Shown: positions 1 through 9,348 of the stretch, in pieces
Position numbering within the stretch: the first letter of the stretch is position 1
Layout: each line of letters begins with the position of its first letter
Origin: Elusimicrobiota bacterium
GTDB lineage: Bacteria; Elusimicrobiota; Elusimicrobia; UBA1565
Direction: 5' to 3'
DNA: 33,865 nt
NCBI GenBank assembly: GCA_002401485.1
Contig: NVTF01000010.1
Coordinates: forward strand, 1 to 33,865
Program-made: the position numbers and the translations under genes
Notes under the pieces: generated by a model
Told to the model about the DNA's origin: nothing
What the model saw: the letters and a program-made list of their open reading frames with translations, nothing else
Database searches by the model: none

Positions 1-55
1 GGGGCGTGGAAGCGGGCGCTGGAAATCATATCGAGAAATCCCTGGGGGAGAAGAC

Positions 56-2650
56 CTAATTAGGAAAGTCTGAGATGCTTAACTTGATGGCGATGCCCCA
101 GCGGGGGCCCGGCAGCGCGCGCGCTAGTGAGAGCCGGTAATACTCCCCGGCAAATTCGAGAGCTTCTGCGGAGGGTGTTTCGTCGCGGCGAATCGCATCA
201 ATGACGCTTTCTCCCCATGCGACGTGCACCGCGAAAAACTCTGTCCCCGGGACTAGGAAGATGCGGGCGATCCAGAGATCGTTTTGACGGACGTCGTCGG
301 CCGCGATCACCGTCCGGAGGCGTTTATTTACGATGGGCAGTTCTTCGGGATGCGTGCGCATGCGGATCAAGTTCACGATATCGAGACGGTGCACGCTGCG
401 AGCCCCATCAAACATCGTTTCGGCGAAGGCCTTGTCAACGCGTGGGTCAAACAGCGGGTGCTTCAGTGCAGGCGCTCGGTTTTCGTACCAGCCCTCGTCT
501 CCGGGTTTGTTGCCGTCTATGGAATTCATCGATTTGAGCGCGCGGGCCGTGTGCAGGTCTTCTATTTTCCACGCGTCCATCGCGCCTTCCAGGATCGACT
601 TCGCCCGGTCTTGCTGCCCCTTCGTTTCGGGAGTGTCTTCTGTGAGCGATTGCTTCACGATGTTCACGAGTTGCCGGACCGTGGCTTTATAATCCGCATC
701 CTTGGCTGTGAGTTTGGAGACGACCGCGTCGACTTCTTCGGCGTCGCTTTTCCATTCCGGTTGGGGAATTTCCAGAATCGCCCGCGCCGTCCATTTCACA
801 TCGTCGTTTGTGAAATCGAGAAAACGGTGCACGTGGGCGGACCAGCCGGCGGGGATCGAGTCTTTTTCGGGATACCGCGCGTGAATGAGGCGCATGAAAT
901 TCTGGGCCTTTATCGCGTCGTTTTCTTCATGTGCCGCGTCGGCCAGAGCTGAAATCTCATCTTCATTGAGCGTATTGAGTTTCCGAACCGATTCGAGAAT
1001 AAGTTTCGGGACTGAGCGTCCCTTCACGCGGCGGGCAGGCCACTGCTTGGACCAGCGGCGGACGTTGTTCCAACCGACTTGTTTACCGTAGGCCCGGCGC
1101 AGAATTTTTAGAATCTCGGCGTCGGTTTTTCCGCCGTCAAAACTCTCGCCGATACGCCAGGAATTGAGTTCGTTAAGCAGGTTCATATAACTGCCGAAGA
1201 CCGAGCCAAAGAGCGCGTAGGACGGTCCGTCGATTTCGTACGGGACCGCCCAGCCCTTTTTGTCGATCCATCGCCGAAGTGATTCTTGGAACTTTTGGAA
1301 GCGCGCGTGGTTGGCTTCATGGGAGGTTGTATTGAGGTCCGCACGGCTTGGCATGACATAAGCCATTTGGTCTTCGCTTGGGTTGTAGTACGCGGCCGCC
1401 CCTTGATGTTCATCGTAGATGATAGGGATCCCGCGGCTGATGAGAAAGAGTACGGCGCGATAGATGCGCGCTGATAAGGTTTTGTCGGCGAGTTTCGCGG
1501 CGGCTTCTAGAATTTTTCGGGCAAGAAAAAACGAATTCCCGCCGCCCACGAGAAGGTAGTCCCCGACGCGGGCTGATTTCCGTTTGCCGGCGAGGGTGTG
1601 CCGCCGTACGACAGAGAGTTCGTGATTTTTGAGATGGGTGGTGTCCAGGATTTGCGTCGGATAGGAGAGGCGGTCCGACAGCCCGGTCAACAGACGTACG
1701 GGGTAGTCGGTTTCGGCCCGGCGGGATTGAGTGCGGAGGAAAACCGCCGCGGCGATGCGTTCGTCGAGGCTGTCGGATTTTAGAAATGAGTCCCAGAAAG
1801 CGAGCCCGTTTTGGATTGTCAGAACCGAATATTCATCCCGGCTTGTTTCAGAAACCGTGTAATTCTTGATTGTCTGATTGAACCGCTTTTTAACAAGGCG
1901 CGGGAGGCGTTTGTTGAAGGCTTTTACTTCCTTCAGAAACAAGGCGTGCTGACGCATGAATTCTTTTTTACCGACCTTGCGGGCCTTGTCCCACCGCTTT
2001 TCCAGCTCTTCGTGCATCAATTCTTCCATGACGTAGCGAACGTCATAGTCATCGATCGGCGTGTAGGCCTTGATGAAGTCGTCGCGCTCCTTGGCCTCGG
2101 AAATCGCGCGTATGCGCGCTTGAAACTCGTCGTTGATCAAGTCCGAGAGATCGCCTATCTTGAAAGTATTCGGGCCGACGATGATCCGGGTGGTTATGTT
2201 CGAGGCTTGTTGGGCGGGCGAAGGAGTATCCGCCGCGTTCACGGCGCCAACCGACTGTCTGTTATCGAAGATGATGGAGAGTTTTGATTGTTTGCTGCCT
2301 TGGCGTTGGAACAGCTGAGCTGTTTTGGAAACGAGGGTTTCCCGGCGGGCGGGGTTTGCTTCTACCCAGGGTCGATCGGGCTGCACTGTGATGCGGGCGG
2401 CAACGGGCGCCTTCGAAGCTAAAGGATTCGTTGGAATGGCAATTGTCTCAAGAACCGGCAGCATACTTGTGGGTAGGCCGGGCTGAATCGACTGCAGCGA
2501 GAGTGTCGGCGCCGCTAGACCCTGCGACAACATCGGTGTTCGGCCGACGATCACGGTTTTCAGGGAAACGGGCACGGAGCGCAGGGTCCGCGCGTGAGCC
2601 GGCGTCGCAGTCAATGCAAATAAAGCTAGGAATAGTTTTTTTCGGCTCAT
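56..2650 (-). CDS. Large secreted hypothetical protein with a zincin-like HEANH motif
   Basis: 864-aa ORF with N-terminal signal peptide (MSRKKLFLALFALTATPAHA), low-complexity linker, then ...TTSHEANHARF... (HExxH) and downstream LLNELNSWR. Confidence 0.8.
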   Translation of the reverse strand: MSRKKLFLALFALTATPAHARTLRSVPVSLKTVIVGRTPMLSQGLAAPTLSLQSIQPGLPTSMLPVLETIAIPTNPLASKAPVAARITVQPDRPWVEANPARRETLVSKTAQLFQRQGSKQSKLSIIFDNRQSVGAVNAADTPSPAQQASNITTRIIVGPNTFKIGDLSDLINDEFQARIRAISEAKERDDFIKAYTPIDDYDVRYVMEELMHEELEKRWDKARKVGKKEFMRQHALFLKEVKAFNKRLPRLVKKRFNQTIKNYTVSETSRDEYSVLTIQNGLAFWDSFLKSDSLDERIAAAVFLRTQSRRAETDYPVRLLTGLSDRLSYPTQILDTTHLKNHELSVVRRHTLAGKRKSARVGDYLLVGGGNSFFLARKILEAAAKLADKTLSARIYRAVLFLISRGIPIIYDEHQGAAAYYNPSEDQMAYVMPSRADLNTTSHEANHARFQKFQESLRRWIDKKGWAVPYEIDGPSYALFGSVFGSYMNLLNELNSWRIGESFDGGKTDAEILKILRRAYGKQVGWNNVRRWSKQWPARRVKGRSVPKLILESVRKLNTLNEDEISALADAAHEENDAIKAQNFMRLIHARYPEKDSIPAGWSAHVHRFLDFTNDDVKWTARAILEIPQPEWKSDAEEVDAVVSKLTAKDADYKATVRQLVNIVKQSLTEDTPETKGQQDRAKSILEGAMDAWKIEDLHTARALKSMNSIDGNKPGDEGWYENRAPALKHPLFDPRVDKAFAETMFDGARSVHRLDIVNLIRMRTHPEELPIVNKRLRTVIAADDVRQNDLWIARIFLVPGTEFFAVHVAWGESVIDAIRRDETPSAEALEFAGEYYRLSLARALPGPRWGIAIKLSISDFPN

Positions 2651-2653
2651 TGC

Positions 2654-3700
2654 TTAGAGGGCCGCGAAGGCCATCTCTTCTCCCCTACTGGTGACGATGG
2701 TTTCACGTACGCCCTCGGGTCCGGCCTCCACCATGATGTAGTGAGAAATCTTCTGCCCCGGACTTCCGGGATAGGAATAGAGGGGGGACCCGCCGCCGCC
2801 GGAAAGCACGTAGCGAACACCCGCGTATTCGGCGTAGGCCAATGCGTGGATGTGTCCCATATAAACACGTTCGACGCCTCGGCGTGAGACAATCTCGGAA
2901 AATTCCCGCGCTCCTGTTCCAAAATAGGCACGGCTGGTTTTAAGGGCCTTCTCGGCTTCTTCGGCCCCTTGCTCCGGCATTTCGGCGGGCAGCGCCCACC
3001 GTCCCTTCAGATACGCGGGAGGGATATGCAAAGCGACAATCTTGATTTGATCCGTATCCAAGACCGAATCAAGCCAGGTTAATTGATCTTCTGATAAGGC
3101 ACCGCCGGAATCATCGAGACAAACAATTCGGTATCCGCCATGTTCGAAGAAAAAATCGGTATTGCGATAGGACGGGACGGCGCGGGACGCGAACGCCGCT
3201 TTATATAAGGATCGGTCGGCCGGTTTTTTTGGATTGGTTTTTTTACGGTCGTGATTTCCGATGATGGGGAAAAACGGCCGGTCCGCCACCGCCTCGAGTT
3301 TTTCGATGAATTTGGCGTAATTCTTCGGGGTCCCGCGGCTGACGAAATCGCCGAGCTGGAGCACAAAATCATGGGAACGGTCCTGCATATCGGTCATGAG
3401 GGATTGAAAGACCTTCTTCCCTTTAGGAGGAAACACGCGTTCAAACCAAAAGCGCCCGGGTTCCGAGTCCCCGATCAGGGAGAAGGTGAAGGTTTCATTC
3501 TTTCCTCGGGGTGTTTTGGCGAGCTCCGCGCGTTGGGCGTCGTGGCCCCATCTCGCCTGCGCGACGTCCGCGTCGAAGGGCCATTTAATAGTTTTGATTT
3601 GGGTCGCTTGCGTCGCTTGGTGCAAAGCGTCCATAGCGGGCGTGGAAAGCGCTGAGGCATTGTTGACCAATAGCAGGGCCAAGGACGCTTTAATCAGCAT
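2654..3700 (-). CDS. Calcineurin-like metallophosphoesterase, secreted
   Basis: 348-aa ORF with signal peptide; motifs GDSEPG, LGDFVSRG, GNHD, ALHIPP, GHIHALAY. 3-nt gap to the downstream 864-aa gene. Confidence 0.9.
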   Translation of the reverse strand: MLIKASLALLLVNNASALSTPAMDALHQATQATQIKTIKWPFDADVAQARWGHDAQRAELAKTPRGKNETFTFSLIGDSEPGRFWFERVFPPKGKKVFQSLMTDMQDRSHDFVLQLGDFVSRGTPKNYAKFIEKLEAVADRPFFPIIGNHDRKKTNPKKPADRSLYKAAFASRAVPSYRNTDFFFEHGGYRIVCLDDSGGALSEDQLTWLDSVLDTDQIKIVALHIPPAYLKGRWALPAEMPEQGAEEAEKALKTSRAYFGTGAREFSEIVSRRGVERVYMGHIHALAYAEYAGVRYVLSGGGGSPLYSYPGSPGQKISHYIMVEAGPEGVRETIVTSRGEEMAFAAL

Positions 3701-3827
3701 GCGCCAGTATAGCCATGCAGGGAGATTTTCACCTTCCCCTAAAGACCCGATTTTGACGTGGAATTGGGCCTATGCACGCCGTTCGTATGACCAGCTCGTT
3801 GGGAATAATATCGATAGTCCATATACA

Positions 3828-3856
3828 TTGACAAAGTCCAGAAATGGACTTATAAT
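3828..3856 (+). promoter_or_regulatory. Consensus sigma70 promoter with operator palindrome in the spacer
   Basis: TTGACA (3828-3833), 17-bp spacer, TATAAT (3851-3856). Spacer contains AGTCCA-GAAA-TGGACT (3835-3850); another AGTCCA at 3816-3821. Confidence 0.85.
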
Positions 3857-3886
3857 ATTAATCGCTAGGAACAAAAGGAGGGTGCC

Positions 3887-4291
3887 ATGACCAGTGAAGC
3901 TGCTGCGAAGTGGAAGGTAGACCCAAAGACGGCATCAGGACCGGCGCTTAGAACATTCTTCAAAATATCTGAGCGCTGGAAATTGAGCGTAGAGGAGCAA
4001 ATGAAATTGTTGGGTCTAACGGCACGGTCGACGTTTTTCAAATGGAAACAGGAGCAGGGTGGGCGTTTGACGATGGACACACTTGAGCGAATCTCTTATG
4101 TCCTGGGTATTTTTAAAGCGCTGAACATCCTTCTTCCGGATGAAGATTCCGCTGATGCCTGGATTAAGAAGCCCAACGATGCGCCGGCATTCGGCGGCAA
4201 ATCAGCGTTGGATCGGTTGATGTCAGGGCAAGTAAGCGACCTGTTTGTTGTGCGTCAGTATCTTGATGCTCAGAGAGGTGGGTGGGCATAG
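3887..4291 (+). CDS. Xre/MbcA/ParS-type antitoxin (DUF2384-like)
   Basis: 134 aa; N-terminal HTH-like region (LLGLTARSTFFKWKQ), C-terminal toxin-binding-like domain (PAFGGKSALDRLMSGQVSDLFVVRQYLDAQRGG). SD AAGGAGG at 3875-3881. Followed by a RES gene. Confidence 0.9.
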   Translation: MTSEAAAKWKVDPKTASGPALRTFFKISERWKLSVEEQMKLLGLTARSTFFKWKQEQGGRLTMDTLERISYVLGIFKALNILLPDEDSADAWIKKPNDAPAFGGKSALDRLMSGQVSDLFVVRQYLDAQRGGWA

Positions 4292-4986
4292 TGATTCCTG
4301 TCCGACATGTCGAACTAAAGCCGTGTTGGCGAATGATACCTTCAAGGTATCCCGAGGAGAAATTATTCGATCGCGTTTCTGAATCCAGGGATCGGGATGA
4401 GATCAATCAATTGGAACAATTGACCAATCCTCGTCTCAGGGAAGAACGGGGGGAGGTCCCAGGGTTTTCATCATCGGAGCGTGCAACAGGAAAGGGGAGT
4501 TCTTATATCATGGCCGCGTTCGCTTATATTAACCCGGAAGGAAGTCGGTTTTCCGATGGATCCTTTGGCGTTTATTACGCCGCCCGGACATTAGCCACGG
4601 CAGTCGCTGAATGTGTTTATCATCGCGAGTTGTTCATGCGGCGAACAAAAGAGCCGCCGATGCGACTTGATATGCGAGTGTTGACTGCAACCTTGAATGC
4701 CGAAATGCATGATATTCGAGGCATGAAATCTAAATTCAAAAAAGTCTACAGTCGCAAAAATTATTCTGAGTCTCGTTCGCTGGCTGTCCAGTTGCGCCAA
4801 GAGGGCTCGTTTGGAATCGCCTATGATAGCGTTCGGGATCCGGGGGGGGAGTGTCTCGCTGTTTTTAGACCGAAAGCTTTAGATCATTGTCGTCGAGAAA
4901 GGCACATGATATTTGAATGGAACGGGAAGAAAATTGCAAAAGTTTTTCAGTTGCAGGAATTTATATCCGAGGATGAATCCCCATAA
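4282..4986 (+). CDS. RES-domain toxin (NAD+-targeting MbcT-like family)
   Basis: RES hallmarks: WRMIPSRYP, RFSDGSFGVYYAARTLATAVAEC, GSFGIAYDSVRDPGGECLAVFRP. Start GTG at 4282 or GTG at 4291, the latter overlapping the antitoxin TAG by 1 nt. Confidence 0.9.
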   Translation: MGIVIPVRHVELKPCWRMIPSRYPEEKLFDRVSESRDRDEINQLEQLTNPRLREERGEVPGFSSSERATGKGSSYIMAAFAYINPEGSRFSDGSFGVYYAARTLATAVAECVYHRELFMRRTKEPPMRLDMRVLTATLNAEMHDIRGMKSKFKKVYSRKNYSESRSLAVQLRQEGSFGIAYDSVRDPGGECLAVFRPKALDHCRRERHMIFEWNGKKIAKVFQLQEFISEDESP

Positions 4987-5030
4987 TGCCGCATTTTCAA
5001 AAAAAAGATCTGAGAAAGCGGCATCAGGGG
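4979..5030 (+). terminator. Imperfect stem-loop after the RES gene
   Basis: CCCC..ATGCCGC / GCGGCAT..GGGG arms around an A-rich loop, overlapping the toxin stop codon. Confidence 0.4.
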
Positions 5031-5104
5031 ATCTGCGCCCGTGTAGTCTGCAGTTAACCCCCATCCGGTAGCCCAACATCTCCTCAATTCGCTACACTGC
5101 CCGC

Positions 5105-6226
5105 ATGGAACAGATTCGCGCCTACGAGGAGCTCATCCTCGCCTATCTCAAAACAGAATTCTTAGGAATATCCATTCAACAGGCCCTCGTTGCCTTCGCC
5201 TTCATATTTGGCGGCTTTCTTTTACGAAAGGTGGTGGAACGCTTTTTTGCGGGTATAGAGAAAGCTGTTTCTAAAACCGAGACGCCCTATGATGATCTGC
5301 TTCTTGAGATCGTGCGGTATCCGCTATTGGCCGCCTGTGTTCCTCTTGGGTTTTATTTCGCGCTGCACACCCTGCCGCTGCCGACGAAGCCGGTCGATTT
5401 TTCAGCGCTTTTGTCCGCTGGGTTTAAGACCATCACGGTCATTTTCGTGGTCTGGGTCGCGATTCGGTTTGTGGACGGCGTTTGCAGCGTTTGGGAGGGC
5501 TACGCCAAACGCAGCGATTCGGAAATTGACGATATGCTCGTGCCCATCGTGCGGAAATCCCTTAAGTCCTTCCTGGTTATTGTGGGCGGTATTCTCACCC
5601 TCCAGAACATGGGGTATTCCGTCGGCAGCCTGCTCGCGGGATTCGGTCTCGGCGGCATGGCATTTGCGCTCGCCGCCAAGGACAGCATTTCGAATATATT
5701 CGGCTCGATTGTGATTTTTTGGGACCGCCCGTTTAAGACCGGCGATTGGATTCAGATGGGCGACATTGAAGGAACCGTCGAGGAAATCGGCATCCGGACG
5801 ACGCGCGTGCGGACGTTTGCAAACAGTCAATTAACGATTCCGAACGCAAAGTGGACTACGAGTGCGATCAATAATTGGTCCCGCATGAAGAAGCGCCGGA
5901 TTTCCACGACGATCGGCCTGACCTACGATACGAAGCCCGCACAGATGGAAAAAATTCTTGAGGCCATTAAAGAGTTGATTCGCAAGGACGAGGCGCTGCG
6001 TGATGATTTCTTCTTAGTGAACTTTAAAGGGTTTGGGTCCCATTCGATGGATATTTTCATCTATTGCTTCACTGTGACCACGCAGTGGAAGGAGTTCCTG
6101 GACGTGCGGCAGCGCTTCTTCTTAAATATCGCGAAGGAAGTGGAAAGTGCCGGTCTGGAATTTGCCTTCCCGACGCAGACGCTGCACGTCGCTAAGCCGG
6201 CTGAACTCGCTAAAAGCCAGTTGTAA
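5105..6226 (+). CDS. MscS-family mechanosensitive ion channel
   Basis: 373 aa; LLAGFGLGGMAFALAAKDSISNIFGSIVIFWDRPFKTGDWIQMGDIEGTVEEIGIRTTRVRTFANSQLTIPNAK is the MscS pore/beta-domain signature. Confidence 0.95.
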   Translation: MEQIRAYEELILAYLKTEFLGISIQQALVAFAFIFGGFLLRKVVERFFAGIEKAVSKTETPYDDLLLEIVRYPLLAACVPLGFYFALHTLPLPTKPVDFSALLSAGFKTITVIFVVWVAIRFVDGVCSVWEGYAKRSDSEIDDMLVPIVRKSLKSFLVIVGGILTLQNMGYSVGSLLAGFGLGGMAFALAAKDSISNIFGSIVIFWDRPFKTGDWIQMGDIEGTVEEIGIRTTRVRTFANSQLTIPNAKWTTSAINNWSRMKKRRISTTIGLTYDTKPAQMEKILEAIKELIRKDEALRDDFFLVNFKGFGSHSMDIFIYCFTVTTQWKEFLDVRQRFFLNIAKEVESAGLEFAFPTQTLHVAKPAELAKSQL

Positions 6227-6245
6227 CCGTTTGGCTAATTCTCCT

Positions 6246-6285
6246 CGAATCGGATTTTTGAGGCTTTTTTAAAAAATCCGATTCG
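6246..6285 (+). terminator. Intrinsic terminator-like hairpin after the mscS-like gene
   Basis: CGAATCGGATTTTT (6246-6259) pairs with AAAAATCCGATTCG (6272-6285), 14-bp perfect arms. Confidence 0.7.
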
Positions 6286-6329
6286 TGATTAGGATCAGCT
6301 GATTGGGGGTTCGCGATGAGTTCTAAGAA

Positions 6330-6620
6330 TTAGGTAGTGGGTCCGTTTGCAGCGGATGTCGGAAACAACCCTTTAACGATGAGAGTCATGAACCCGGCCA
6401 TCTCTACGATGATGGCAACGCCGACAGATGTTAAAACCGTTTCCGATAGACCTAATTTAAGCGGCCCGTTTAAATACAGGAGGCCGAAGCTGCCTATGAG
6501 ACATAGCGGATAGGCCTTTAAAAGAAAGCTGACAATTCTTTCTCTCAGAGCGATGTTACTTGCGGCGGCGGCTTGACCCGAGTTTTCAACATCCAGGTCC
6601 TCTACCCGTTGACGCTTCAC
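6330..6620 (-). CDS. Small hypothetical membrane protein (two predicted TM segments)
   Basis: 96 aa; two hydrophobic stretches (YPLCLIGSFGLLYL; TSVGVAIIVEMAGFMTLIV). Confidence 0.65.
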   Translation of the reverse strand: MKRQRVEDLDVENSGQAAAASNIALRERIVSFLLKAYPLCLIGSFGLLYLNGPLKLGLSETVLTSVGVAIIVEMAGFMTLIVKGLFPTSAANGPTT

Positions 6621-6629
6621 GTCCTGTTC

Positions 6630-6935
6630 CTACGCTGTAACTTTTCCCTTCGGTGAGACTTCGTCCAATGCCGGTGTTGCGAGTTCAACATAGCTGTCTG
6701 ACTCATTATTCATAGCCGCGATGATCGCTCCTCCACGGCTGTGCTTGATAGCCCACTTAAAAAGACTGAGTGCATTATTGAGATATGCAGTTCTCGTGCC
6801 TAAGTTTGTTTCTGCTATTAGTTCGTCCAACTCCTTTGCGCTACTTTCCGACATATCGAATTGAATTCGAATCCGCCTCTCGTTATCCATCTGCTCCTCC
6901 GACTTGCTCCCTTGGCGTTGCCTTATTGTGCTCAT
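6630..6935 (-). CDS. Ribbon-helix-helix-like small protein
   Basis: 101 aa; RIRIQFDMSESSAKELDELIAETNLGTRTAYLNNALSLFKWAIKH is RHH-like. True start may be the internal MDNERR. Paired with the following small membrane protein. Confidence 0.65.
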   Translation of the reverse strand: MSTIRQRQGSKSEEQMDNERRIRIQFDMSESSAKELDELIAETNLGTRTAYLNNALSLFKWAIKHSRGGAIIAAMNNESDSYVELATPALDEVSPKGKVTA

Positions 6936-7123
6936 ATAATGAGTGTTTGTAAAGTGTTAAATGGTGGTATATTGGGCGGTAAGCCCCAGATCAAAGGCGT
7001 TTCGACACGCTTTTTTGATAGAAAAAACCGTGTGATGCGGCCTGCAGTAGTTGCAGGGATCAGCAAGAAACCCTGGAGCGATGACGACGTTGTTTCCCTG
7101 TTGGATTGAAACTGACCCAATAC

Positions 7124-8092
7124 TTAGGAATTAGGCGACGCGGGCTGCCAGCTCAAGCGGTAATGCGTCTCGAGGCCGAGGTGGTCGGAGAGGGGTTTGC
7201 CTCCGACCAGTTCATCGAACGTCTGTTCTACATGGATCGGGACGATCCGGATTGCAGGCGTTAATCCCGGTAAAAAGAATTGATGGTCCACGTATTTGCG
7301 CCAGACTCCTTCCGGTGCGTCGGTGCCTGAGCATTTCCCGGACATGCAGAATTCAGCTGCATTGGCGATTCCGGGGTAGGCCGCGAAGACATCGTATTCC
7401 GGCCGTTCGGGTTTGAAGTTGAAATCCGCGGCGAAAAACGCGGGGGTTCCCGCAGGGCGCGTAAATCCGATAAATTCGTGCAGCTGCGCGATCTGCTGCT
7501 CTCGAATCTTTCCCGCCTCGACAGGATCATTGCCTGAGTTCGCATTCATGTGCGTGTTGTAGATTTCGATAGGAACCGGCAGGCCCGGCACCCGGACCCG
7601 TACGTGAAGCACGCCTTTATTGGCCCAGCAATCCCAGCCCATGCAGATTTCGTAGTCGATGCTGGATGCGGATTCGATGGGAAATTCACTGAGGATGATG
7701 AGCCCGCTGTTTAGGGGGGCGTCACTGTTGGCGGGGGCGCCGAGTCGGAAATAGGGGTAGTTGGATTCTTCGATGAGTTCCGCGCTGCGGGGATGGAACG
7801 CCTCTTGAATCGTGATGATGTGCGGAGCCTTGTCTTCTTGGCGCAATTTGTCGAGGAGGACCCCGATTTGGGCATATCGCTCGTGTTTACCGGTTTCGTC
7901 ATCCCAGGGGAGAGCGTTTATGTTGTAGGTCAGCACTCTCAGGGTCATCGACCGCGTTTGGACTGATTGCTGCAGGGAGTCGATAGAGTTTGTGAGTGAG
8001 TTTAGAGCGGTATGCAGCGAGTTGGTAAAGGGTGATTGGGCGTGCACCGGAAGTGCGAGTGCGAAAAAAGCGGCCCAAAGCAGTCGTCGCAT
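7124..8092 (-). CDS. Endonuclease/exonuclease/phosphatase (EEP) family, secreted
   Basis: 322 aa, signal peptide; LRVLTYNINALPWD, ITIQEAF, YNTHMNA, FFAADFNFKP, PLSDHLGL. Confidence 0.9.
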   Translation of the reverse strand: MRRLLWAAFFALALPVHAQSPFTNSLHTALNSLTNSIDSLQQSVQTRSMTLRVLTYNINALPWDDETGKHERYAQIGVLLDKLRQEDKAPHIITIQEAFHPRSAELIEESNYPYFRLGAPANSDAPLNSGLIILSEFPIESASSIDYEICMGWDCWANKGVLHVRVRVPGLPVPIEIYNTHMNANSGNDPVEAGKIREQQIAQLHEFIGFTRPAGTPAFFAADFNFKPERPEYDVFAAYPGIANAAEFCMSGKCSGTDAPEGVWRKYVDHQFFLPGLTPAIRIVPIHVEQTFDELVGGKPLSDHLGLETHYRLSWQPASPNS

Positions 8093-8139
8093 AGGACTAT
8101 TATCCTACACAATTGCAGGCCTAAAGACCTAGCCGTTGT

Positions 8140-9342
8140 TCAGTATTTGAGACGCGGAGACAAAGACCGGAAGCCGAAGAAGAGAATGATGCCGAGCACT
8201 GAAATCCCGTGCCACAGAGCGTTCGGATTGTATTCATATACCGCCGTTCCGATTAAGGGGGCGAGAATGTAGGCAAGGGAAAATGTCATGGCGATGGTCG
8301 CCATGTAGGCGCCACGATGGGATTCACTCGCCCGGTCAGCGACGACTGCCATCGACAGCGGCATCGCGATCATTTCACCCAGGGTCCAGACGAGAACGGT
8401 GAAAATGCCCCAGGCCTGCGAATTTCCCCATGGCATGAGGCCAAAGCCTCCGCAAATGAGCAAGGACCCGAAACCGATCCATTTGAGCCGGTCTGATTTT
8501 TCAATCATCCGAACCAGCTGCATTTCAAACAGCACAATGCAGATTCCGTTTAACGCGAAAAAAGCGCCGATGTCATCTTCACGATACTTATAGACGTTGT
8601 GGAAATAGAGCGGCCATGTAGAGAAGAGCTGGAAAAAGACCATGGCCTGAAATAACTTGAGACCGCAAAAGGCGAGAAACGGCTTATCCGAGAACGGTCG
8701 GCGCTCTCCTTTGAGTTTCGCGCCGCGTTCCTTCGCGCGTTTGGCGGAATTGTCCAAGTCTTCGCGCAGCACCCACCAAAGAAAGAACGCGGCGATCCAG
8801 CAGGTAACTCCGTCTGCGATGAACAGCCACCGGTAATTGCGCACGGCAAGAAATCCGCCGAGGGCCGGGCCGACGGTCATGCCGAGGTTGGCCGCTAAGC
8901 GCAGCAGCACGAAGGCGCGGGCGCGAACTTCAGGGGCGGCGACCTGCCCGAGTGCCGTGGAGCTGGCGGGCCGGTAACTTTCCATGATGAACGCGAGTAC
9001 AAACATGGCGGGCAGGATGGTACTCGGTTCTGAAATACGGGCGAAAATTTGAAACGCGGCGCCGGTGAGCACGAGGCTCGCGATCATGATTCTGCGGGGG
9101 CCGATTTTATCGCTGGCACGTCCGGAACAATAAGAGCCGGTTAGAGCCCCAAGGCCGTAGAGAGCCAAGGCCCATCCAGCCGTGCTCACGGGAAGCCCCC
9201 GGTCACTTGTGAGGTAGAGGGTCATAAACGGCATGACCATGGTCCCGGCGCGGTTAACAAAGACGGTCGCAGCCAGCAGCCAGATAGGCTTGCTCAGCCC
9301 CGCATAGGCGGCGAGGTACTGGTTTTTGAAATGACGGAACAC
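8140..9342 (-). CDS. MFS transporter
   Basis: 400 aa polytopic; GRASDKIGPRRIMIASL loop motif, about 12 hydrophobic segments. GTG start. Confidence 0.9.
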   Translation of the reverse strand: MFRHFKNQYLAAYAGLSKPIWLLAATVFVNRAGTMVMPFMTLYLTSDRGLPVSTAGWALALYGLGALTGSYCSGRASDKIGPRRIMIASLVLTGAAFQIFARISEPSTILPAMFVLAFIMESYRPASSTALGQVAAPEVRARAFVLLRLAANLGMTVGPALGGFLAVRNYRWLFIADGVTCWIAAFFLWWVLREDLDNSAKRAKERGAKLKGERRPFSDKPFLAFCGLKLFQAMVFFQLFSTWPLYFHNVYKYREDDIGAFFALNGICIVLFEMQLVRMIEKSDRLKWIGFGSLLICGGFGLMPWGNSQAWGIFTVLVWTLGEMIAMPLSMAVVADRASESHRGAYMATIAMTFSLAYILAPLIGTAVYEYNPNALWHGISVLGIILFFGFRSLSPRLKY

Positions 9343-9348
9343 CCGTTG

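Noticed and set aside
284-952. 222-aa plus-strand ORF and other overlapping plus ORFs at 217-2318
   Set aside because: Antisense shadow of the 864-aa secreted protein gene; no domain signature, Arg/Phe/Val composition typical of GC-rich antisense frames.
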